NCBI RefSeq assembly: GCF_001649575.2
Contig: NC_051445.1
Location: 5,695,289 to 5,759,288, forward strand
From: Kryptolebias marmoratus
Lineage: Eukaryota; Chordata; Actinopteri; Cyprinodontiformes; Rivulidae
DNA length: 64,000 bases
Direction of reading: 5' to 3'
Position 1 is the stretch's first letter, and each line of letters starts with the position of its first letter. Shown here in pieces: positions 43,562-54,300 of this stretch. The notes under the pieces were generated by a model. It was not told where the DNA came from. It ran no database searches and worked only from the letters and a program-made list of their open reading frames with translations. Position numbers and translations under genes: made by a program.

Positions 43562-46500
43562 CCAAATCCAGATCCGTTTTTCATTGGACTTTTGGAAATT
43601 AAACTTTTGTGCTGTTTGCTGATAGATGACTCAATGCGAACTATGAAATCAAACATAAAAAGGTAATCCTAAACTATATAGTGTTCAAGATATATTCATA
43701 TGCAGTTTTGAAAAGCGGGCATGCACTCAATATAAACAAAGAGCGTGGCAGCCAAAAACCCACTGGTTATTGTCGTGTAGGTAAACAAATATGGCGGAAT
43801 AAGACAAGTGTAGAACCTCAAAGAAGAAGTTGCTGTAAATATAACTGAATCTGCTAAATGTGACCGAAAATAGAAGAAAAACAAGTCAGATAAATATCAG
43901 GGCTCAAGTAGTTGTCTGTGGCTTCTATCTTTTTTGGGAACTGAAGCCAGCAGGAACCATTTTATGGGAGCTGTCATGTTGTATTTTATGGAACCAGAGT
44001 CTGCTCACTAGTGATGTGGGGCTTAAAGTCCCGCCTGCTCTCCTGCACACAATCATGGTTCTACATGAACTTTCTTTCAAGAATGAGGTAACTAATTACA
44101 GCTAAATCTGTTAGAAAACTGCACATTTGAACATAGAGCAACAAGATAAGAACTTTGTGAATCAACAAGAATCTGAGTGAACTGACAAACCAAAAAAGGC
44201 TAATTTAAATATGTCTATTTTTTAAAAGATTCATCTTATTTGTTGCCAACACATTGCTGGTTGTGTTCCCTCCCCCCTTCTCAGTGCTCTCCATTATGAC
44301 AGAACTGGACCAGGCAGCATGTGTTGGGTCAGTTTCATGCAGAAGAGTCTACATGAATTAAAATAAACTTTTTATTTCAGAGTGCACAGACATTGACGAG
44401 GAAAACCTGGATTAACAAAGACAAACGATTACTACTGACACACTATCTCTGAATGGTGCTTTTAGTTTTCTTGAGCCATTTAACATAAAGAAGGCAGACA
44501 GGAAGTAGATTAGATCACCACAGGGGACATTTTCCTCCAGTGTGATCGGCTGTTTTGCTGTCAGGCGACTTAAAATGCTCTGGGTGATAAAATGCCTCCG
44601 CATGAAGCATACTAATGGCTTTCAGAGCTCAGTGGTGGATTTTTGTTAGAAAGAGCCATCAGCGCTCAAAGGGAAGCATCTTAACCCAAACAGCTCAAAG
44701 CTTTAAAATCCCAAAAATAACTTTTTGTTCACTTTTTGTTTTCTTTACAAACCTTTTATGTTTACTAAAATAAAAATCCACAATACCTTTAAATGTTTTG
44801 TATGTCTAACAGTTGAATTAAACTGAATTATCCTCTGAAATGAAGCTAAAGATGGGTATAATTAGCAGAAACTCAACTTCTTTTTTCTTCTTGGCATGTG
44901 AGCGTATTCATAACTGACAAGGGAAGGCATGTCACACAAATTATTACCTCCACGTTTCTGCAGATTTCCTCTTCCATGGTCACACATATAACATGTATCC
45001 TAAAAACATTGCAGTGAAAACGATTAATGCAATTTTATTTAATGTTTGCACAATAACTTAGGCAACAACATAAGAGCCAATCACATCTAGCTGATCCAAT
45101 ATCACATTCGGTGAGGTGTGCATTGTTGTGGATAAATTTAGAAACAAAATAAAATAATCTCTGAAACCAAGTAATGTCTATTTATTTGTTTTATTTAGGT
45201 TAGAGTTTAAGTTCCATCAGTAATGTTACATAAAAAGGCCGACTGTCAGACAGAGCAGATAATTCATTTGAGTTTAACAGAAGAAAATAAAACAATCTGA
45301 GATGTAAATGAGGCAATAAAAATCTGCCCCCAGGTATCATTAAATTTGGCATTAGAAAAACTCACTGGAAAATTAAAACAATAAAAAAAAGTATTTTAAA
45401 AACTGACATAACTGACCTAACATATATACACTTATAATTTAGATTTGTAAAATAAATAATCTCAGTATTGGTTTTATTAGTCTTCATGATTTTATTAGGC
45501 ATTTTCATAGTGTTTTTCTGCAGATTAAATATTAAATAATGTTTGATTGTACGGTGCGCTGTTCATGTTTATGGTTTTTCACTCATTCACAGTTCAGAAG
45601 AATTTTCAAAGTGACACATTTACTGTTTACCTTCTGGTGCATTTTTTTTTAAATGAAACAAAACAGATTAATTACAGCTAATTCTCAGCCACACAAGGCA
45701 GAAACACTAGGAACTAACAAGTGTGGAAATGCACAGTTAGTTAGTTTGGCAATAACAAACGACAGCTGTTGGCTTTGCTTTGCCACGAGAAACCTTCTTG
45801 GATGTCAACAATGTTTTAGAACAACTCCTGCTGTGCTGCACCAAATCACATGCATGTAGCAAGGAATAAAAATAAAATTAAACATTGTTCAAGATGTCTT
45901 ACAAAAAACAAGATAATCCAAGCAAAAGACTTCCTGATCGCCGTGTGTCCTCTCTGTCTCTCTAGGATAGTTGTCATGACAACCTGGTAAATGTATTTTA
46001 TGACTTATTTTCAAAGTCAACATTTGACTTTGAGCAAAGATCCCTGCTCTCTATTTTCAATTAAAATAGTGTAATTACTTTGCTTAGAATTTAGTGGGAA
46101 AACAACAACAGTTGTAACAAACTGAGACAGAAATGAAACGCAAACGAGAAACCTTCTCCGTCACCGCTTTCTGGTTTTCAGCAGAAACATAATTAGTGGA
46201 GTTATGCTAATGTGCTGCGGAGATCTAGTGGTTTGGTCAGAGAGGATTGTAATGCTGCTTATTCATAAGGTTTTTATATTTCAGCAGCTATTCAGAACAA
46301 ACCAGGAGGTTAGAATGACACAACATGTCACTGAGTTCTGTGTACGATCCTGGCCTACATGTCCATTTGCCAGCAGTTTAATATATTAAGTTTTCTTTTT
46401 CTGAAATAGTGTCTCAGCCTGGATTATTTTTGGAACCCATTATTGACGGGGTCATAGCTCAGTCGCAGTGCATCCTACAACCCAAGACGACTATAATGAG

Positions 46501-48593
46501 CTGTATAGATTTGATCTGAAGGTCTGAACTGAGGAAAAAAAACGAGGATTTGTTTTGTCAGACGGTGATTTTATTAGTCCGGCCAAATCAGCTTATCTTT
46601 CCCAAACGTTTGCAGTGCAATAAATGTTTTCCCTTACTAAATTTCAGAAACAAGGACTTTACCTGCAGTTTGTCACATGATCCTGAACTGGTGTGAAGAA
46701 CTCAGATTAATGAGAGTTGATGGAAAAACAAACAAACAAACAAACAACAACAACATGTGGAACAACGATGCTGCTCTGTTTGAAGTGAAGGTAACATTTG
46801 GAGTTGAACAGAAACTGGGACTGTTTTACTCTGTAAATGAGCTTTTAAAGCTTCATAATTGCATGAATTTGGTTGTATTGTTAATGTCTGATGAGTTACA
46901 TTACCCCCCTCCCTTCTGCCCCACTCCTATTGTTGTACGTTATAGTACGTGCATAAAGCCCACTGCTTGACATTTTTAAATGTGTTTTGAATGAGCAATC
47001 CTCCAAAATAGCTCATAATCAAAATGAAAATGCAGGTTTAAAGAGGAAAAATATCAAAATGCTCCCTGCAATTAGTGTTTTATTATTTTACACACCTTTT
47101 TTTATTTTAAATCACAACAAATCCCACCTTTCACCCAGATCTGCACCAGCTGCTCCACAACCTGGAACGGAACAGCAGGTGAAAGAAAACAGATGGAAAT
47201 CTGAACAAATAATTTAAGTGACTTCATTCCACAATGAAGTCAAATAATTATAAACTGGAACAATAAATTAAACATTTTTTGGGGGAAGTCAAAATGCTTT
47301 GAAGAAAATAATTTCAGCTCACAGGAGCACTTTGGATTTAACTGCAGGTTATTTACAATAAAGTTAATCTTTTCATAAATTCTGAACCAAAATAAAATTT
47401 CCATACAAAACCCTTTTATGTTTCAGAGCATTTGGTTTCTGCACCATAATGAAGGCTGAAAGAGGGAAGAGAATACATCTTTTGATTCGTGTTTATTAAA
47501 GAGCTGTTGGAGATGATTGAGTTAAAGAAAAACTAATTTCTGCTGAACAATTTTTTATTCCTTGTAGAAGCTTATTGATGTACACTCTGAGCAAAAACCA
47601 CATTTATGTCTGAACAAATATTGAGTTAATCCAAATGTTGCAGCAACTCAAACTATATTTTTAATCAAAAGTTGAATCTTTGTGGGAAGAAAGATTAATA
47701 TGCTGAATTATAAAGAAGCTAAATTAGATGTTTTTAGTTTTAGAATAATGACACAAACAGACAATTACTGAAGAGTTCTAATCTTTTAAAAACTAATCAG
47801 TGAACAGTATGACCAATGTTGTTTTACACTTAGTTTAATGGTCTGCTAACAAGCAGCTCTTTTCAACATTTCAGAAGTCTTCTGATGGATTTAAGTCATG
47901 CAGGAAAGGGGATCTTCATTTTTAAGGTTCTTGCTGGTAGCTGAGTGTAATGGAGCCTCATCCTGACCTAACATTTTACTGAATTGTGCCTCAGTTTGCA
48001 GAAAGTACTCTTCTGAGCGTTCCCTTTTACTCCATCTTTAAAATGTGCAGTTCCTAAGTGTTGATGGCAGCAAATGTCAGTCCCCCCCCCCCCCNCAGCA
48101 GGAGCCTGACTCCAAGTGTTGCCCTGCACTATTTTGCTACTTCTGACTTGTAATGCAGTTTTTAGCAAAGTCATTCTGTGCTCAGCATTTTTGCAGAAAA
48201 TGCAGTGTCTCCAGTTATGAGGTCCCGCTGCATAAAACCTTAGTTCCGGAGTAAAAAGTAGATTTCTCCTCATCATGACTGTAGAAAAGTAGATGCAAAC
48301 TAAAGGAAGCAGCAACAATTTGGTTTTATTTGCCCTCTTCCTTTCTCTATTACAAGAGGCACTTTTTACAAGAACTGGAGAAGTTCTGTGACTAGCTGCA
48401 GCCAGTGGGAGGTGACATGGTGGTCTGTCATCGGCACTTCTTATAAATAATGCTATAAAGGAGCTTTATGAGCAAAAATAAAGACATGCATATCAGTAGA
48501 ACAGAGCCAGTCTGAAGCCCTGCTCGAGATGATGACCTCAGCAAAGCGTCTTACAAGATGATATGCTCATCCATTTTGTGATTAAAATTGTGT

Positions 48594-48601
48594 CCTAGTT
48601 C
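48594..48601. repeat. Left target-site duplication of the hAT element
   Basis: CCTAGTTC, repeated exactly at 49431-49438. Confidence 0.85.
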
Positions 48602-48674
48602 CAGGGGTGGAAAGGCTGGTGGACGAAATATTTTACCACCCACTATTTTTTGTTGTGACAAAAAGTAATTTCAT

Positions 48675-48701
48675 ATGATGATGATGATGATGATGATGAT
48701 T
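48675..48701. repeat. (ATG)n microsatellite inside the hAT element
   Basis: About nine ATG units, internal to the transposon. Copies elsewhere in the genome may vary in length here. Confidence 0.9.
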
Positions 48702-49082
48702 GAGGTGGGTGGAAGCAGTTGTGGTACCCTACAAGCTGAACATGACCTCTTTCTGGACACTGCATGGAAATAACTAGACTTTTCTTATTTTTTTTTTTAT
48801 TTTAAACCATTAAAAGATGCATATCTGTACATAAAAAAGACAAGTGAAATTTATTTCTGTGGAGTGTTTTTGAAGTATTTTTTTGTGCTTTTGTACGTTT
48901 TTGTATGTAAGTTGTAATGTTTTTCACACACTTGCTGCTTTTAATGCATAGATCTATTTTTATGCGGGTTTTCTCCGCCTGAAGTGGTATTTCGCTTTTA
49001 TCTAAATAACATTCGGGTCGAATGTTATCTAGATCGTTAATTGTCCAACAACAACCAGTTAATTTACCAACAAGTCTTTAAC

Positions 49083-49279
49083 NNNNNNNNNNNNNNNNNN
49101 NNNNNNNNNNNNNNNNNNNNNNNNNNNNNNNNNNNNNNNNNNNNNNNNNNNNNNNNNNNNNNNNNNNNNNNNNNNNNNNNNNNNNNNNNNNNNNNNNNNN
49201 NNNNNNNNNNNNNNNNNNNNNNNNNNNNNNNNNNNNNNNNNNNNNNNNNNNNNNNNNNNNNNNNNNNNNNNNNNNNNNN
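49083..49279. other. Assembly gap
   Basis: A run of 197 N inside the hAT element. Collapsed copies of a multi-copy element may explain why it was not closed. Confidence 1.
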
Positions 49280-49430
49280 CTCGAGCACATTGCTGCCCCC
49301 TATATGTCAGGAGGACAAATAACACCTTTTCTGTTCAAATTGCCAACCCGCCACAGTGGCGTGTGTGTTGATCTAATTCACCCGCCACTTCAAATATTTG
49401 GCCGGTGGCGGGTGCTAATTTCCACCCCTG

Positions 49431-49438
49431 CCTAGTTC
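49431..49438. repeat. Right target-site duplication of the hAT element
   Basis: CCTAGTTC, the partner of 48594-48601. Confidence 0.85.
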
Positions 49439-51258
49439 TCTTGTTGGTTTAAGCTTTCAAATATTATTCAAATAGCAAATGATCTACAAATACTATAATG
49501 CGTGAGGGAGTTGGTAAATACAAGCTACTATGAACAGCACATGATGATATTTTAAGTCAAATCTAAAACGGTTCAACAAACATGATCTGCATATAAAAAT
49601 ACAGTCAGATTCCACAGTTATATATTAAAAAAGTCAGATCCACAAAAAGAAAGCTAAAAAGAAAAGTGAGAATAAAATACCGTCACCTCAAGGTGCCCTG
49701 TTTTCTGTGCCAAAGGATTATGATGAAATCAATCCGTAGCCATCTCAGGTTTATGTCAGACATTGTTTAAAATCACAAGGCTCATAAAAACGGTGCAAGC
49801 AAAGAACAAATCTTTGTAGAAGAAATAAAAGTGACAGGAATCAGGAGGAAACAGCTGGTTAGACAGAGGCGATCTGTCAAATGTGACTATTTGAATGCAG
49901 CCCAAACTCCCTGCTATAAAATGACAGATACCCACAGAAATGAAACATGACACTGTGATAGGTCGATGCCGTTTGAGGCAATTAGTTTTACTTCAAGACA
50001 TAAATAAGTTTGACCCTGACCTCTCCTTTTCAGGAAAAGTGTGTGACAAGGTTGCAGGAAGTGGCCCAAACTCGCCTCACTCTTTGTTGTGCATCTGAAC
50101 GGACCTTAGACAAGAAATACAATCAAACAGTCCAAGACTCGGTTCCTTTAAAAATGCATCCTTGCAGAGAATTCAAACCCTTTTCATCTTCCCTGCGTTT
50201 TACTCATCCTTCTAACAACCCCTTCTTTTTCCCTCTCTCGTCCACACGCCATCCTCCTAATCCCCTCAACTGAAGTGCAACAGACCCAGTGGCTCCGGGC
50301 ACCAAATAGGCAGCGAAGTAAATTAGAGCGCAGAGAGGAGACTTCAGATCAGAGGGGGAGTGAAAAGGATGAGCCTCTCAAGCTGCAAACTTAGACCGAG
50401 ACAGAGAAATGACGGCAAAGTTTGATTAATAAGAAAGGAGGGCATTATTCTTTAATTAAAAGCAGATTTTTTTTTATTTAGACAAAATAAGTACTACAAT
50501 TAAAGGAAAAATGGAGAATAAAACAAGCTGTTTTTGACACAAAAACCCAAACCTACCATACATATTTACATAAACTGAGCAAGCATGCATTAAATTTTCC
50601 TTGATGACAGAAACACTGACGGATGTTTAATGACCTCACGTTCGTCTCCAGTGATACTTTATACAAGCAGAATAAAAACAAACTCATATTTATCAATCTG
50701 TAACAAAACAAAGAGTTCAGTCACTCTGGCACTGGTGGCGTTTTAGATAATAGAGCAAATATTACTTAGCTTTAGCGGTCGTTAGCAAGACTTTTCTTTC
50801 GGTTTGTTTCCTGTATTAGTCTTAGTTGTAGCCTTAAGTAACCGACATCTTTTACCTGACTTTGGGTCAATCTCACAGAAGTCAGCGTGCCGTTCAAATC
50901 TTCTCTCAGCCACTGGCAGTCAGCACGGCATGATTCCTCACTCCTCGCTCTGTAACCTGAGGTGAGCTCGAACACACTGCAGCACAGGAACTGAGAAAGT
51001 CAAACAAGTCCTGAGCAGGAGGACTTTCCATCTCTCATGTTGTTCAAATGTTGAGCAGCACACGTTTTATGGGGATTTCACTGTCTGGCCTGGCTGAGAA
51101 AAAACTAAAAATAGATCTATGGCTAATCCTACAATTTAACTCCAGGGAGACAACTTCTTTATTTAAGCTCTGCGGTAAAAAAACATTTAAATGCCTGCAG
51201 TTATTTCATTACCATCATGTAAAAAGTCAATACAAAGACATATATCAACAAGAAATGG

Positions 51259-51264
51259 TTTATT
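51259..51264 (-). terminator. Poly(A) signal of xrcc1
   Basis: AATAAA on the minus strand, about 105 bases past the xrcc1 stop codon, with no other gene nearby on that strand. Confidence 0.6.
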
Positions 51265-51368
51265 GCTTCTTTGAAGTGAAGTAGCTAATCTTAAAAACAA
51301 CTATGGCTTTTCCATCTGCCTCTTGGCCAGGACCTGAAGGGATTGTGCTCACTCCTCAGTGTGTTTTC

Positions 51369-54300
51369 TCAGGGCACGACAGTGTAAGGCTGGTAGGGCA
51401 GCAGCTTCTGGCGTTCATTGATCGCATAGATCCACGCTGGCTTCACAAAGTTCAGATTGCCGTTCTCCATCAGCGCCTGTGACCGAAGCGACGTTCAGAG
51501 TCAGACATAAAAAGTATGTAAAACTCCTCAAATTACACTCCAAGAAAAAAAAGTCCAACTCTGATGCACAAATGCAGCCGTCATTAACAGATCTGAATTT
51601 TCACTGGGAAGAATAAAACACTTCAATTTGATTTTTTTTTATTATCCTTGACAAATTATAGTAAGTGGATGTTATAAAAAAAAGAAAAGAACTCAGGTCT
51701 CTATGCTTAATGCTTAAATTGCATCTTTAAAGGGTTTCTTTCTCTCTTTGGCTTTTTAAGAGTTTTCGTGGTGCACTTTGTGTAATTGAGAAACATTTTC
51801 ACCTAGCAGTTTTCCTCAGAATTATCTTTTTAAAGTGACAGATAAAAGCAGCGTCCACATCTATTCAAATGGTAAGTGTTAAGCCGATGCTGGACATCTT
51901 TATTTCACTGTGGATGCCATTAAACGAAAACGCCAAAGGAGGAAAATAAAGAGAGAACTCACATCTTCGAAAGACTCGTGCCATCCTTCACTGGTCACAA
52001 CAAACTGCACTTTATCTGACATGTAGTCCTCGATCACCCTGAAGCAGAGACACAACTGAATACTTTTGTCTAATTCAGTCTGATACTGTCAAAAGTTAAC
52101 CGGTAAAATATTTAGGTTGCCCCTTACCCGTTAAAGGCAACAATGTACCGCAGCACCAGTCGCCTCTCATTGTTGGGAAATTTACCGTAGAGGAAGAAGT
52201 GCTTTCCACTGAGGAAATCTGAAAGAAAATACAAAAGAAGGACGTGAACAAAAGAGACAGGCACAAGACAAGATGACACCCCGGAGAACAAATTAAAGAT
52301 GGCTTTTTTGACAAAAAGGACAAAGCATAAAAACAAGAACATCCCAGCTTAGTGTTCGTGTTTGGTTTTTGTCAGCGGCTGAAATCTCTGCTGCAGGAGG
52401 ACGGATCTGTTCCTGAGAGAACAGGAAGCCACAGGGATAAGAGAAGACAGACGTGCCTGGTAGCTCAGGGATGGGATGATCCTCTTCAGCTTCAGCATCT
52501 GTGTTTTCATCTGTCGACCCTCCATACGGATCCTCGTCTTTCACCGACGTTTCTTCTTCTGCTGACTTCTTCTGCCTGCTCTCCTCCATCCTTTCCACAA
52601 CAATAAGACTTTTTAGAACACATTCTCACAGGCTCATCCCAAAATAAGTGTTCTGATGTCAGCCACTTTTACAAATCTTATTTAACAAATCTGTTTTTGA
52701 CAAAGTGGGAGAAAATTATACAATACTGTTACAGCAGAAACTGATAATTATAAGGTGGACCTTTTTCCCCATAAAGGTCAGTTATTTTACTTTTATAGTT
52801 TATTAAGACATTTAACCAGGTGTAAATGACTTACAGCACTACTCATATAAAGTAAACCAAACTAAAGCCTAACAGCTGTTTAGACAGGAAGTACTGTAGC
52901 AAAGCTTCTCAAATATCAACTCAAGTGGATCTTTAAGGAACAGATAAACTTGTGTTTGAATAAAACACCACCCTGAGTAGATTATATGTATTTTTTTATG
53001 CTTATTGTTGCTTGGATGCTAGTGTGCAATAGGTTTTCAGTTTGTTTCTTCATTAATTTATGGATCTCAGTCTTTGTAAACTGATTTAAAGAGCTTTAAC
53101 ATAACCCACTGAAACCGTTCTGTAATATTTAAGTGATTCGAATATGAAATAGTGCTTCGATGTGAAACTAAACCCACAGTTACACAGATGACAAACATCA
53201 TTCACCTCTGCAGCTCATCTTCTGTGTCTAATCCAGATTCTTCATGATCATCATCATCGTCACCTGCTGTGAAAAAGACACGTTCAGTGGATTTCATCAT
53301 TTAAAAAGAAAAATAAATAAATAAATAATCAGATGGTGGAAAAGGTCTTGGCAGAGAATCGTGTTAGTAAGTTCAACATTTTGACAATTTAACACGAGTT
53401 CAGCGACAGCCCAACACTGCAGTGACTGCGCTGTGGCCCCCCCATCCTCAAACTAATTAACTATAATAATGTGTGAGAGGTAAATCTGCTTGAAATTCTC
53501 TGACCATCTGGGGGGAAACAGGTTTAACATCTAATTAAAATGCCAGGTGAAGCCGCATTTCCATGAAATATACATCATCAGGTGTAACCTTGCTGGTAAA
53601 GTGACGATTATCAGAAACCCTGGATTGTTGAAGGGGAAAAAGAAGAGTCTCTCTTTAAAATGCAGTCCCCATGTGTGTGTGTGTGTGTGTGCGTGGGGGG
53701 GGGTCAGTGTGAGTTGTCGTCTCTTCTTAATGATGCATCTAAGCACTTTACTTCTGGCCTCACATTAACATAGAAATGAGAATCATGCACAAGTCCCTTC
53801 GCAGTGATTTTCTATCGGGCTCCTTTCCTGCTTTTTTCTCAAACTGCACCTTCAGTAGGTAAGGTACTCGTGTCCTTCCATGGTGGCGTTGTCAACCATC
53901 CATTTCCAAGTGCCTCATAAAGGTTAGTCCTTTTGTCCAATCCCTGACCTCTCAAATTGTCCCTGAGCCCCTCTTCATTCATTCAGACCTCCTCAGTCTC
54001 CAGTTATTTCAGCTAATAGAATCAATCACGTCATCTGAGTCACAGCTCTTAAATTAGTTTTATTACATCTACACAGATGATATTCTTGTTTATTTGTTGG
54101 GGGAATCGCAGCTTAATTTCAGCTTTAATTATCTGTTACATTATAATGATCTAAAAGGTGCGTAAACACTTCATTTTCTGTGATGAATGTTTGCGGCTGT
54201 TTTTGTGACAGCCTGGAGGCAGCGCAGATTAAAGGCTTGACATGAATATCTGCACTAAAGAGCAGGAGGAATCACCAACCAAACGCAGCATTTATAGCAA

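Larger units (their letters stand above)
48602..49430. mobile_element. hAT-type DNA transposon, non-autonomous, with intact ends
   Basis: The element starts CAGGGGTGGAAA at 48602 and ends with its exact inverse, TTTCCACCCCTG, at 49430. It is flanked by a perfect 8-bp direct duplication, CCTAGTTC, at 48594-48601 and 49431-49438. Eight-base target duplications and CAGGG-type ends mark the hAT superfamily. Subterminal CCGCCAC/GTGGCGG motifs cluster near the right end. No transposase frame is visible in the 630 or so known bases, so it is probably a MITE-like derivative. A gap hides 197 bases. Confidence 0.85.
43562..51258. other. Intergenic region between D2 receptor and xrcc1
   Basis: About 7.7 kb with no recognised gene on either strand. 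It holds the hAT-like element (48602-49430) and two assembly uncertainties. One longer minus-strand frame (50772-50975) has no recognisable domain and no splice partner that I could find. Confidence 0.5.

Noticed and set aside
46448..46500. Possible tRNA gene ('GGGGTCATAGCTCAGTCGCAGTGCATCC')
   Set aside because: It resembles an acceptor/D-arm A box, but I could not find a matching anticodon stem, T-arm B box or acceptor 3' strand. At most it is a decayed tRNA-related fragment.
47968..48318. 116-residue minus-strand open frame crossing the C homopolymer and the single N
   Set aside because: No recognisable domain, and the frame depends on an uncertain base and homopolymer length.
49041..49325. 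Open frames made of X residues
   Set aside because: They run through the assembly gap and carry no information.
50772..50975. 67-residue minus-strand open frame (starts MFELTSGYRA) in the D2 receptor to xrcc1 interval
   Set aside because: Looks protein-like in composition, but has no recognisable motif and no splice-linked neighbour. Treated as chance.
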